From Oreohelix idahoensis (lineage: Eukaryota > Mollusca > Gastropoda > Stylommatophora > Oreohelicidae), in the NCBI GenBank assembly GCA_024509875.1, contig JAMPIV010018771.1:1-64000 (forward strand): a DNA stretch of 64,000 bases, read 5' to 3'. Numbering within the stretch: position 1 is the first letter of the stretch; every line of letters begins with the position of its first letter. The position numbers and the translations under genes were made by a program. Positions 31,672 through 42,245 of the stretch are shown piece after piece. The notes under the pieces were generated by a model. The model was not told the DNA's origin, did not search any database, and was given only the letters and a program-made list of their open reading frames with translations.

Positions 31672-32295
31672 ATTGCATATTTGTCAGATTTATTCACAAG
31701 GTTTAACGAAATAAATCTACAATTGCAAGGAAATGATATTAATCTTATAAAAGTCACATCTGTCGTCTCCACGTTTCTGGCCAAATTAACGCTATTCAAA
31801 CGTAATTTTGGCCGTCGCGAGTTAATCCAATTTCCCAGCCTCTTAGAGTTGGAAGAGAAAGACAAAATACCAGAGGATAATCTTCAAGTATATTGTGCAC
31901 AGCTAGATATGCAGCAGAAAGTGTCTCAGACATTTCAGGATCTTCTTTTGATTACTTTTCCAGATTGGATAATAAATCCATTCATGGACACGTGCACTGA
32001 GGAACTAGGAAGGGTGGAAGAACTGATATCGCTGCAAAATGGCGTTGAGCTTAAGCCAATGTTAAAAAAAAATCATATCAAGACTTTTGGTTGCAGAAAG
32101 AAATCTCTGAACGCTACCCTGCAGTGTGAGAAAAGGTTAAGATGTTCTATATTGCCTTTCCAACATCGTATTTAGTAGAGCGTGGTTTCAGCGCGGTTGT
32201 CCAACTTCTTTCGAAGCAGAGAAACAGACTGCAGATTACTGAACGTGGGAATCTGAGACTCCGGTTCTTGTGCGTTAATTCACCGGGAAATTAAT
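31672..32295 (+). pseudogene. hAT transposase, C-terminal part
   Basis: This resumes the transposase in the phase left at 22,268: IAYLSDLFTRFNEINLQLQG is the expected next block of ZBED5-type proteins, then DLLLITFPDWIINPF. A one-base shift near 32,135 leads to the hAT C-terminal dimerisation region, AFPTSYLVERGFSAVVQLLS, which contains the conserved Glu before the RGFS motif (third acidic catalytic residue). The stop is at about 32,293. The direct fit across the insertion shows that element 2 landed in an existing transposase gene. With the upstream frameshifts the protein is not made intact. Confidence 0.88.
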
Positions 32296-32436
32296 ATTGT
32301 GGAAATTTATTACCCAAACCGAGCACCGTGCTCTTTCTTGACTGAAAAAGTGTCATTTCACATTGTGAGCTCTCCCCCCTCCCCCGTTGTTTAGAATTTT
32401 TTTAAAACACTCCTGCTGTTCGCCTGCCGTTAATTT
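32296..32436 (+). other. hAT 3' untranslated sequence
   Basis: Short spacer between the transposase stop and the SINE A cluster. No feature seen. Confidence 0.4.
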
Positions 32437-32935
32437 AAACCGTAAGGGTAGTCACGTAGCACATTCTGCCGTAGGGGAGTGAAGTGTTATAGACTTCGAT
32501 GTACTGGGTCCCAGCTTTATGAGGTGGGGTGGCCTGTTCCCTTCCTCGCTGCCGTTGCCTTCTCTAACTCAAGATCAGAGTCAGGTACCCTTTTACAGCT
32601 GGTTAGACTGATGCGTGACACCTGTCCCCTTCCTCGCTGCCGTTGCTTTCTCTAACTCAAGATCAGAGTCAGGTACCCTTTTACAGCTGGTTAGACTGAT
32701 GCGTGACACCTGTCCCCTTCCTCGCTGCCGTTGCCTTCTCTAACTCAAGATCAGAGTCAGGTACCCTTTTACAGCTGGTTAGACTGATGCGTGACACCTG
32801 TCCCCTTCCTCGCTGACGTTGCCTTCTCTAACTCATGATCAGAGTCAGGTACCCTTTTACAGCTGGTTAGACTGATGCGTGACACTACCAAGCTTTGAAT
32901 CCGAAAACCCGGTAACTTATTGCGGTAGTGGAGTG
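32437..32935 (-). repeat. SINE family A, copy 3, with 4 x 88-bp internal tandem repeat
   Basis: Read on the minus strand, the family A body is present (CTCCCCTACGGCAGAATGTG reads the far end). An 88-base block containing CTTCCTCGCTG, CTAACTCAAGATCAGAGTCA and ACAGCTGGTTAGACTGATGC is repeated four times, starting at 32,534, 32,622, 32,710 and 32,798, ending about 32,885. The tRNA-like head with a TTTGAATCC-type B box follows at 32,886-32,930. Blocks are almost identical, so the expansion is recent. Confidence 0.88.
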
Positions 32936-33055
32936 TTAGAGACTTCACCATACTAGGTCCAGCATCGAGACGTGGGGAGACCAGTTTCCTTCCTCGCTGT
33001 CTTTTCCTTCCCTAACTCAAAGTTAAGTACCCATTTATATAAAGGTAGGCCATTT
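32936..33055 (-). repeat. SINE family A, partial copy
   Basis: Minus-strand family A body (GTTAGAGACTTCACC, TACTAGGTCCAGCATCGAG, AACTCAAAGTTAAGTACCC) without a head. It abuts the previous copy. Confidence 0.75.
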
Positions 33056-34480
33056 GATGACCCCATCTCCATACCTCACAGTTTGTGAAACTCATTGCCC
33101 ACATGGGGAAAAACCACTGCTGTAAATAAGCAGACAGCCAGATAGAGACTGAGAACTCAAGATACGTTATAATGTCAGTTAAGAAGGAGTATTTCATAGA
33201 TAATAAATCACACACACTGTTACTGAATGGTAGTTAGCATTGTGTTAATTTATTTCTGGTGGACGCTTACCGGCCATCAGACTTAGGAGATGATTGCTCT
33301 TGAAACCACTAACGGTACTTCAATTGTTTCCAGTCCACCCAGGTTGCGGTTACAAGGTACCTAAACCAGGTTACGGGTCCATGGTACAAACCAGGGTACG
33401 AGTCCACTGTACCAAAGATTACCCCATACCACCCATACTCTATTAACCAGGTGACCATTCCAAAACCCAGTTACCCCTATCAACCAGTAAACAGAAGTAC
33501 TCAGCTGGGCTGACTTACCCCATCCTTATTTGAGATGCGCAATGAGTCCAGGGAAGTAAACTCTGCCGCCCGCTGATACGATAGAACTGTAACACTGTAC
33601 CAAAGTGCTGGGGCAGACCAAACCAAGAGAGTCCGAAACAAAATCATCTCCGCAGCTACTACAGGCCTTCGGAGAGATGAGTATAACACCTACCAGCAGT
33701 ACAGCAATAGAAGAGATCTACTGTCCATAGGATGACATACTAGTTGTTTTTTTCTAAACAGTAGAGCTAAACTCTTTTTTCACATTTATATGTATATTCA
33801 GATATGTGAGAATCTATACCCTTTTATTCAATTTAACTTAACAGCGTCTGTTGTATTTTTCTTCTTAACTTTATTTGGGCTGTATTTTATTTTAAATATA
33901 AATCTAACCGGGGGGGGGGGGGGGGGGGCTGGGCCCTTATTCAAATAACTTTTTTTGGGGCGGGGTATTTTAAATGTGGCTGGACACCAAATCTCTTTCT
34001 CAACCTTATGTGCTTTACACAGTTTTTTTTTTGTAGGGATTCCTGAGGAGGAAAATTTATCGTCCATGAAAATATCCTGTTTAGTTGCCAGAATTCGCTT
34101 GTAAGTAAAATTCTAGTACACTATTTCCCAAGGAGAGACAGTGCATCAACCAGTGCAATAAAACCTGCAGTCTGGTAGATTTTTCTCTAGGTATTATCTT
34201 TTATTCTTCCATTCCATCCAAGCTGTCCTTCTCCTCAAAACTACACCTCACGACAATATCCATCTCACTGAAGTTAAAAATGAAGTAAGTTTGTTACTAA
34301 TTTACTTTCGCATACTGCTGTTTGTTTTACTGCATTAAGTAATTAAGTTTTTCTTTTTAAATTAAGTTAATAAATAAGCGTATCTGTAGCTTTATATTAG
34401 AATGTGATAAATTGAGCAATTAGTTGTTACTGTATTAACAGTTGCCCTTATTTTTCACTCTTTACATTTTTTAATGTACT
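33056..34480 (+). other. hAT 3' region; includes a Pro/Tyr-rich stretch at 33,334-33,516
   Basis: Non-coding as far as I can see, with a 19-base G-run at 33,910-33,928. After TTTCCAG at 33,327-33,333, one frame gives GPWYKPGYESTVPKITPYHP and then INQVTIPKPSYPYQP. The neighbouring frame just upstream gives HPGCGYKVPKPGYGS. Together these resemble repetitive PGY-type structural proteins. It could be an exon fragment carried by the transposon, or chance. Confidence 0.35.
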
Positions 34481-34574
34481 GTGGGGAAATGCAGGGGGGG
34501 GGGGGGGGGCTGGCGCTGGGGACATGCCCTGGGAGCCAAGGGGCGGTGACCCAAAAAAAGTGATGGAAACACTG
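34481..34574 (+). mobile_element. hAT 3' terminus
   Basis: A G-rich subterminal block (16 G at 34,494-34,509, then GGGGCGGTGACCC) ends GTGATGGAAACACTG, whose reverse complement CAGTGTTTCCATCAC pairs with the 5' terminus CAGTGGTTCCCAAAG. The 8-base flank GTGTAGGC follows. Confidence 0.65.
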
Positions 34575-34582
34575 GTGTAGGC
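34575..34582. repeat. Target-site duplication, right copy of the hAT element
   Basis: GTGTAGGC, against ATGTAGAC at 10,094-10,101: two transitions apart. Confidence 0.55.
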
Positions 34583-36493
34583 AGTGCTCGCGTAGCTGCT
34601 AGGAACCAACAGCTTGTTGCAGCTTGTAGCTTTCGTTACTCTGTTGTGTAAATGTCGATGGTGGAGTTCTGAAGAGATATAGAGTGGTATTCATCTGCTG
34701 TGAGTATAGCTGGCAGATTCTACCACTCAGACAACACAGTCACTCAACAATTCACAATACACGTTGTCTCCAGTGTTTAAATTATACATTTTGTTTTTCT
34801 TCAAATTTTGGAGACAGATTATTCTAGATTACAGATTATCTCTGTAAGTAGAAAACATGTTATCGCGAAATGAACAAGATAAATTTAGAGTTATCAAGAT
34901 ATATGTTTGTTTATGTTTAAAAAATCATAACGTGGGCGATTGTGTAGGTATTATAGTTTAGCTCGACAGGGCTCCTTATCTGATAATTTTATACGTAACT
35001 TACTTACTAATAAAGGAAGTGACGTCTTCATAACCGATATGGTGTAGAAGCAAACGCGAATATTTGAAGCAGAGGTGGGTGATCGTCTGCTAGAAGAGAT
35101 GCGGCTTGTGTTTGAATGCGAGCGGACGTATGTGTATTGAGCTCCTGCAGTCTACTGTGATTTTCCTGCATTTATTCCATCCACTAGGGCACCAAGATAC
35201 TTTTGGTGAGGTGTCCCTAGTCTATTCTAGTCAGTTGGAATCATATCTAGAAAGAAGATGTCAAGTGTACGATGAGAATAAAGAACTGTATGATTGCCAT
35301 TGACCAGCGTTTTTGATAGTGAAACGGACTGGACGACTGCCTATTACTGCATTTGCCATTGGGACCTTATATTCTAGATTATCATGAAGCTTTGTGTCCA
35401 GTACTATAAACCTCATAATGTAAAATTGTGAAGGAGGTGTGTTATGTCAGCTCACTGAAGTATGCTGATAGTGTTGTTTGACTAACCCCTAGTGTGTACT
35501 TTGCCACGAAGACCTTCTCCGAACCGTATCTATATTACGGCACGCATCAATAAACAAAGTTTATTACCATTTCCATCCGAATTTTTCGGCACTTGATTGT
35601 CATGATGCTATACAGTATATAGATATACTTCAATTTCAGAATGTTCTAAAAATTTTAAAATGTAGAATTTTAACACTGGATTCACATTGCACGTAACCGC
35701 ATTGTTGAGTGGTAGAATCTGCTATTAACGCTAACAATAATTGGGCTCATCAACTATACTTGATGGTGCAGATGATTAGGATATGGTCAGTAGGCCTTCA
35801 TGGCGAAGGATATTCCCTCCCCGAAATCATTGGAAAAGTTCTCGAACAAGATACGATCAGTTTATAGTGCTTTCCTCCTCGTCACCGATCTAGATTATTA
35901 ATGAGTGAGCTGACAGTGTCATTTGAATCCAGATTAGATAAGCAGCACGCATTCATAATGGCCAGATATTCTAATTAGTAATGACACATGAGGGGTTCAC
36001 AGCAAAAAGTTATAACAGAAGAAGTAGCACGTAAGAGGTCTGGTGGCCACCCCGGTTTTATTATTTTATTCGTACGATTGGTAATCTCAACTGAACCCAC
36101 TATTCAGACACCTGAAGGGACAGTAATTAAACAAGGGCATTATGAAGGATTGGGAGAAACTGCGGGGAAAAAAGAACAGCATTGTGCTGCTGTGGTACAA
36201 CACATTGGGGACAATGGAATTTGGAATATACAACAAAATTACTTTCACAGTCGCTTCATGAATTGGCAAAATGGAATAAAACAAGGAGCGAGTTTTGAAG
36301 TCACAACCACGGTTGAGTGGGTTCAATGTCCATCGCATTTTGAAAAAAAAACAACAAACAAACAAACAAAAACAGCAGGAATCTGACACTTTGTGAGTCA
36401 TAACCAAAGTGGTGGGGCCGCGCCCCTTAAGGGTGTGAAGGAAATAACCATTTGTCAGACAGGTACTTTTCTGAGATCACGATTGCCTCCTGT
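34583..36493. other. No supported gene
   Basis: Unrecognised AT-rich DNA. The longest frame (35,988-36,386, 132 codons) ends in a low-complexity Lys/Thr run, has no recognisable domain and overlaps an antisense frame of similar length, so it is not called. Confidence 0.45.
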
Positions 36494-36593
36494 TGTACCG
36501 ATATATATACTATATTATATATATATATAAATATAAATATATATATTTATATATATATATTAAATATAGTATATAATATTTTTATATATTTAA
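36494..36593. repeat. Interrupted (AT)n microsatellite
   Basis: Alternating TA with irregular AA and TTT interruptions directly at the tail of SINE B copy 2. Confidence 0.85.
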
Positions 36594-36862
36594 ACCAGCG
36601 GCACTTGGGCTTTCAGAGCCCTTCGGCCAATGGAATTGTCATTGCGAGGCTGGGGAACCTGAGGACTTTCCTTCCAACCCGGTCAGGAGCTTCGCTCCTT
36701 CCCATCCACAGAGGGTTTATCACAGGAGCCGTTCAGGCTATTCAGTCAAATTTCCGGCCGTAAACATTTCTTCAAACGCCGACGCCCGGCTTTGAACCAT
36801 GAACACCTGGTCGCCAGTACAACGCCGAAGCCATTACACCAGCGCGGCTCCCACCGAGATAT
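36594..36862 (-). repeat. SINE family B, copy 2
   Basis: Read on the minus strand: head GAGCCGCGCTGGTGTAATGG and B box ATGGTTCAAAGCCGG, then the same body as 1,786-2,142. Its tail is TA-rich (the adjoining microsatellite). This copy keeps the short TTT where copy 1 has 33 T. Confidence 0.8.
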
Positions 36863-36917
36863 ATTATATAAATATATATATCTATGGCATATATATAATT
36901 ATAAATATATATATAAT

Positions 36918-36969
<52 letters not shown>

Positions 36970-36984
36970 GAGAGAGAGAGTCTT
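36863..36984. repeat. (TA)n and (GA)n microsatellites
   Basis: Irregular TA repeats to about 36,938, then GA dinucleotides to about 36,980 with one GC interruption. Confidence 0.9.
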
Positions 36985-37413
36985 ATTCTTACAGTGTTTA
37001 ACTTCTACATGCGAATGGAGCGGAGAACTTTTTCAATACTGCAACAGTGACAAATTTGTAAAAATCGATGCCCCCCTTAAGGCCCAGCGGCCCATATATG
37101 ACCCAGCATACATAACTCTGTAATAGTTTTATAATAAAACAAGTATTAATTCCCATTTGGTCAAATATGGGTTATTTCATAAGCAAATGAACGGCCTTCA
37201 GATTTTTATAGAAAGTTATATTCTTAAATGTGTATTCAGTCTTAGAAACATGAGTTAAGTTTACAATTTAGCGTTCAATTATAGAAGCTCTTGGGCCTTG
37301 AGGAAGCAGGTTTACAATATTACATGAACAGAAGTGACAAGGTACTGGCGAATAAGACTCTGGATTTTAAAAAAAAACGAAAAAAAAACAAAACCCACAG
37401 AGATCAAAACCAC

Positions 37414-37414
<1 letters not shown>
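36985..37414. other. No supported gene
   Basis: Unrecognised. It ends in an A-rich stretch just before the next TA array. Confidence 0.4.
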
Positions 37415-37449
<35 letters not shown>

Positions 37450-37508
37450 GAGTATATATATATATATATATATTAATATATCAATTATATGCTGATATAT
37501 ATATATAT

Positions 37509-37539
<31 letters not shown>

Positions 37540-37544
37540 GTATA
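37415..37544. repeat. TA array, left of the Tc1-like element
   Basis: About 130 bases of mostly TA dinucleotides with several interruptions. The Tc1 element starts at its edge. Confidence 0.85.
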
Positions 37545-38866
37545 ACAGAGTTTACTTTGCGAAAAAAAAATGGCAGTCATATTGCTCAGCTAAATATGCT
37601 GAAATCTAATTAAATCTGCATGTTCTGCCCCAAATTTACACTCCACTTAAGTGAGCAAACACTACCAAAAAAAAGTCAAGTAAAAGTAAAAAATTAGCGT
37701 AGAGTAAAGTCCCTTGATAATAGAGCAGACGACAATTTCTAATTCTAGTGGTAGAAAATGGATACAAAGTCAAAGTGTATGTTAATTTCACAGCTGTGGA
37801 ATGAAGGAAATCAAACATGTTCCAACATTTCTAAAACCGTGAACATTCCTGAGCGGACTGTCTACAGAGTTGTGAGTAAATTAAAAGCAGGTAATGGAAT
37901 CGAGCGAAAAGAAGGTAGTGGGGGCTCAAGAATTTTGGACACAAAGAACCATCGGCGTCTCGCCCAAATCGTTCGGGCTGGGCCAATGAAGAGTGTAGAA
38001 AACATACGGCAGCGCATGATCGAGTTGGGAATCCCAGAGGTATCTAATGCTACTGTCAACCGGGAGCTACACAGGATGAATTACACAAAAAAAAGCGAGT
38101 AAGTTCGTCACCAGGTCTCACAGAGATTCACAAACAGATGCACTTGAACTGGTGCCACGAACACCAAAATTTGTCATGGGACAATGTGATTTTTTCAGAT
38201 GAATGTTCTGTTTGGTCGTATCCTGCTCAAATAAATATTTGGATGAAAGACTCTGCAACGCCTGTGTACCAGCGCCCGAAGCAAACCCATGGATTCCATC
38301 TTTGGGGAGGGGTGGCAGCAAGAGGTGTCACCCCCACTGTGTGTTTTCACAGGAATTCTCACGAAAGAAAGGTACATCGACATACTAGAGTGACACCTTC
38401 TGCCATTTATGCAGGTCATGTACCCCGATGGGTGCACATTTCAACATGACAATGACCCAAAGCATACAGCTCATACCACCAAAGCATGGCTGCAAGAGAA
38501 GAATGTGATTGTGCTGAAGTGGCCCAGCAACAGTCCCGACCTAAACCCAATTGAAAACGTTTGGGCACTACTCAAGAATCATTTAAAAAAAGAGTGGACT
38601 CAGAGACGTTGAACAATTGAAGAAGGTAGCTGAAAAATACTGGGACAGTCTGACTCACAATTACCTACAAACACTTGCGGGAAGTATGCCTCGCCGCATC
38701 CAGGCTTGCCTTGCTGGAGAAGGCAACATTATATTGTACTGAAACCACTGTTAATAGATAGGGGAGATACCAATCTTCCTCTGGACATACAGTTTTTATT
38801 ATTATTTGCTTCTATGAGTGTGCTGCGTTGCGAAAATATGACTGCCATTTTTTTTGCAAAGTACTG
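37545..38866 (+). mobile_element. Tc1/mariner element
   Basis: The left end ACAGAGTTTACTTTGCGAAA, then AATGGCAGTCATAT, matches the reverse complement of the right end (ACAGTACTTTGCAAAAAAAA, then TGGCAGTCATAT). About 1.32 kb, normal for Tc1. It is flanked by TA on both sides, and both flanks are TA arrays. It contains one degenerate transposase gene. Confidence 0.9.
37758..38742 (+). pseudogene. Tc1-like DD34E transposase, frameshifted
   Basis: The start MDTKSKCMLISQLWNEG opens an N-terminal helix-turn-helix (SNISKTVNIPERTVYRVVSKL), followed by an HTH_Tc3-like half (IRQRMIELGIPEVSNATVNR). The catalytic triad is Asp in VIFSDECSVW (about 38,199), Asp in FQHDNDPKHTA (about 38,446) and Glu in SPDLNPIENVW, with 34 residues between the last two. 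At least three frame changes (about 38,100, 38,370 and 38,600) break the gene. The C-terminal SMPRRIQACLAGEGN block is the usual ending. All catalytic residues are still encoded, so decay is limited to indels. The enzyme would cut and paste the element at TA sites. Confidence 0.92.
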
Positions 38867-38874
38867 TAAATATA

Positions 38875-38917
<43 letters not shown>

Positions 38918-38952
38918 ATATATATATATTATATATATATATATAATATATG
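38867..38952. repeat. TA array, right of the Tc1-like element
   Basis: About 85 bases of TA dinucleotides with short interruptions. It is probably the other half of the array at 37,415-37,544. Confidence 0.85.
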
Positions 38953-39359
38953 GTAGATCTGTATGGGGCTCACTGTTTGCCTATCTCTTTGCTTTAGAGT
39001 AATCAAAAACTGAATTGTATTCACATATTTTCCATATGATTACACTTGTAGGTCAAGGATTCTCTGGCGTCAGGAGTGGGAGAACGAAGAAGATTAATGT
39101 AGCGCCACATTGAGATGGAGGCGTCTGCTCCAGTTTCCAGAGCAGAAGGTGAGGTCTTTCACAGATTCTTGTCTGTAAGAATAAAGTTGAAAGTTATACT
39201 AGGCAAGTCTTAGTGTGTGCTAGATAACTGACAGCTAGCAAAATTTAAATACAAATAATTTGAATATTTTTTGACAGAAGAATGTTTCACGATATCGTGG
39301 TCAGATTAAAACAAAGTAAGAAAAAAAAGGGTTTAAAGGGCTGTCCCAAAGCAGACACT
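38953..39359. other. No supported gene
   Basis: No recognisable feature. Confidence 0.4.
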
Positions 39360-39560
39360 GTGCCGAATGGTACGTGAAGTGTTAGAGATTTTCAAACATG
39401 CTAAGTCAAGCGTTTTATGACATGGGGTGGCCAGTTCCCTTCCTCGTGCCTTTGCCTTCTTAACTCAAGCGCACAGAGTCAGTTTACCCCATTATTACCT
39501 GGGTAAACTAGAGCGTAACGCATAATCCAAGGTTCGATCCGAAACCTGAAAACTGTTCCT
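39360..39560 (-). repeat. SINE family A, copy 4
   Basis: Minus-strand family A blocks: GAAGTGTTAGAGATTTTC, GGGGTGGCCAGTTCCCTTCC, TTAACTCAAGCGCACAGAGT and AAGGTTCGATCCGAAACC at the head. Diverged from copies 1 and 2. Confidence 0.75.
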
Positions 39561-39590
39561 TGGACGCTTATTCTTAAAACAGCGTAGGTT

Positions 39591-39765
39591 CAGGGAGGAT
39601 GGTATGATTCGCTTCCGTAGATAGGCGGTGGTCCCTTTCGGAAGGTCCTGAGTTCGATTCTCCGGTAAGCCACTCACTTCTGTTGTTGTTTTTCTGTTGT
39701 CTAGTTTTCTACTTCTTTATTTTTCACGAGTTGCCTGAAATATACCTTTAATGTGTGTTATATTT
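39591..39765 (+). repeat. SINE family C, copy 2
   Basis: Head CAGGGAGGATGGTATGATTC, B-box-like GAGTTCGATTCTCC, GGTAAGCCACTC, then the TTTTTCTGTTGTCTAGTTTT body shared with 2,735-2,914. Confidence 0.7.
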
Positions 39766-41545
39766 ATCTATTTCTTCTCTCTTCGATCCTTAACCACCGA
39801 CCGTCAAAGCAGTCAGCGGCCATCACGCCTGGTGGCGTCTTGTAGGGCAGCAACAAATTGATTCCACTTTGCTCGGTCGGCGGCCATCCTTCGTACAGTG
39901 CCCCAACTTGGTTCATTCTTTGCATCTCAGCCTCCACAGTCCTCCGCCAAGTTGTTTTCGGTCGGCCTCTCTCTCGCTCTCCTTCAGGGGTCCAAAGCAT
40001 AGCTGTTCTTGTGATGGCATCAGGGCCTCCTCTGAGGACATGACCAAACCCCAGCTCCAGCGTCTGCCAGCTATGATGGTGTGCATGTCCTCTTGCTTGC
40101 TACGAGTAAGCAGATCTTGGTTGGTGATGGTATTCGGCCAGAAGATGCGGTGAATTTTTCTTAGGCATGTTGTGTGAAAAGAGGACAATTTTGACATTTC
40201 CTTCTCTGTGACTCTCCAGCATTCCGCACCATAGAGAAGCACAGAAAGCACGCAACTCTGGTATAATCTTAATTTTGTGCTTGTGCTGTATTGGGAGGAC
40301 TTCCAGATGTTATTTAGGCTAAAGAAGGCTGTTCTTGCCTTATTCATTCTGATGTTGATGTCTTTGCCTACCCCACCGTCTGGTGTTACTATGCTTCCTA
40401 GGTATGTGAAGGTATCTGTCTGTACCAGTTGCTGATTCCTTACTGATATGGGCTCAGGGTTGCTCACATTGAGCGTCATGACCTCAGACTTCTTTAAATT
40501 GATGTTCAAGCCCACCTGCTGGCTAAATTTATTAAGTCTATCCATTTTTTCCTGGATGTGTTGATGTGAATGTGCCAGCAGTGCAATGTCATCTGCATAT
40601 TCCAGATCTTCCAATGTAGAAAATGTAGTCCATCTTATTCCTCTTGGACTGCCCTCTGTTGTCTGGCGCATCACCCAGTCTATGACTGTTAAAAATAGAG
40701 TGGTTGATAAGGGGCATCCCTGTCGTACTCCTGTCTTCACCTCGAAGGTTAGGTTGCTCTGCCCAACACTACACGTAAAGTTGGCATAGAGGATTTTTAT
40801 GATTGACACTGTGCAGCTTGGAATTCCATAAGCCCTCAGTATTTTCCATAAACTGTCCCTATGTATGCTGTCAAAAGCCTTTTCAAAATCAACAAAATTT
40901 ATGTAAAGCTGTCTTTGCCATTCTGAGCACTGCTCTATTATGTTCCTGAGAGTGAATATATGGTCTACACATCTTCTGTTCTTTCTAAATCCTGCTTGTT
41001 CTTTCCTCAGTTTGTAGTCTACTGCCTTTGAAATTCTCTGTATAATTATCCTGCCTAGTATTTTGCTGGGAACTGAGAGAAGAGTGATTCCTCTCCAATT
41101 ATTGCAGTCTGCAAGATCTCCCTTCTTGGGCAATTTGACAATTATTCCTTTGTTCCACTCTGATGGTGTTGTCCCCGTTTTCCACACTTGTGCAAATAGT
41201 GGTTCTAGTAGTTCTGCTGCTAGCTCAGGGTCTGTCTTAAATAGCTCTGCATTTAAGTTATCATGGCCCGGAGCTTTACCGTTCTTTAACCCTTTGATTG
41301 CTGTGATGATTTCTTCTTTTCGTGGAATGTCTGTATTTACATCTAGATCGTTTTCAGCCTCAGGAACATTCAATTGTGTCTCTGGTATTTCCTTGTTCAG
41401 AGTTTCTCTGAAGTGCTCTGCCCATCTTGTTTCTTGTCCCTCTGCTGTCTTGATGAGATTTCCTTACTTATCTCTTACTAATGTAATATTGTTTGCACCT
41501 TGTTTTCCGCTGATGAATTTAGTTATTTTGTATTTATCTATTTAC
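39764..41545 (-). pseudogene. Non-LTR retrotransposon reverse transcriptase, 5'-truncated
   Basis: A minus-strand frame of 486 codons (41,373-39,913) carries the RT domain: GKAPGHDNLNAELFK, GDLADCNNWRGITLLSV, QAGFRKNRRCVDHIFTLRNI, FEKAFDSIHRDSLW, VRQGCPLS, catalytic YADD (LEYADDIALLAHSHQHIQ) and YLGSIVTPDGG. A frame change near 40,070 leads to the basic tail W-PEGERERGRPKTTWRR and the 3' end near 39,764. Upstream, about 55 more codons (FISGKQGANN ... TRWAEHF) can be read to about 41,545, with one in-frame stop. The endonuclease domain is absent, as expected of 5' truncation. The RT would copy LINE RNA at the target site. The clade is uncertain. The motif set resembles animal LINEs often annotated next to craniofacial development protein 2-like endonucleases. 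Confidence 0.92.
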
Positions 41546-41944
41546 TAGGTTAAATTATGGTGATTGGATGCTTGAAATATAGTCTATTATGCCGTGGTCA
41601 ATACAAAAGACAGATTGTAAATATAATCTTTCCGATCTCTCAACAAGGAAATAAAGAACGGGTGAGAGAAAGAAGATAGAATAATAATTTACGGACAATT
41701 TAAATGAAGGGAACACTAGTAGATTTGAAATTCTACGGCACCGAATAAACAGACACGCATAGAAAGTCATGACTACAATCTTTGAACATGCGAAATTGCA
41801 AGAAACAGTTACATAATGGAAATGATACTAATGGTCAATACTCAGTACATTCATTATATTATTCTCAACATTGTCAAATTACATGCCAATGGTGTTCTTA
41901 AAATGATATTCAACATCCAACTTTGTCATAAACATTCTTTCACC
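41546..41944. other. No supported gene
   Basis: No recognisable feature before the tandem array. Confidence 0.4.
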
Positions 41945-42245
41945 AGAAAAGTCTCAAACTAGAAAAAAACCTTCTCTGAGGCAAGTCTAATAGTAGAAAA
42001 AGCGCACTTTGAGGCGTCATACTAGAAAGTGCTCACTTTGGGGTAAATCTCATTCTTCAAAAAGCCTACTTTGAGGTGAGTCTTATACTAGAAAAAGCCC
42101 ACTGAGATGAGTCTCATACTAGAAAAAACCCACTTTGCGGTAAGTCTCATACTAGAAAAAATGCCCACTTTGAGGTGAGTCTCATGCTAGAAAAGGCTCA
42201 CTCTGAGATAAATCTCATATTACAAAAAGCCAACTTTGAGGTAAG
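41945..42245. repeat. Tandem array of about 34 bp, left part
   Basis: About nine diverged units containing CCCACTTTGAGGTGAGTCTC and ATACTAGAAAAAG. Spacings between units are 33-35 bases. It resumes at 44,661 after the solo LTR. Units vary throughout and there are no unique spacers, so this is not a CRISPR array. Confidence 0.88.

Larger units (their letters stand above)
10102..34574 (+). mobile_element. hAT transposon (ZBED5-like), 24.5 kb with nested insertions
   Basis: The left end begins CAGTGGTTCCCAAAG and runs into a GC-rich block with GGCGGTACCGCC and GGGGGCG motifs, typical of hAT elements encoding ZBED5/SCAND3-like transposases. The right end, read inward on the minus strand, begins CAGTGTTTCCATCAC. 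The first 14 bases of the two ends agree at most positions. Between them lies a split hAT transposase (20,973-22,268 and 31,672-32,295). The excess length comes from element 1 (10,782-20,601), element 2 (22,269-31,666) and SINE A copies (32,437-33,055). Without these the hAT would be about 4.7 kb. The inference rests on terminal motifs and colinearity. The 8-bp flanks are imperfect. Confidence 0.72.

Noticed and set aside
35988..36386. 132-codon open frame
   Set aside because: No recognisable domain, low-complexity end, and an antisense frame of similar length. Probably chance.
41945..42245. Regularly spaced repeats resembling a CRISPR array
   Set aside because: Units are directly adjacent and diverged, with no unique spacers, and the DNA is eukaryotic.
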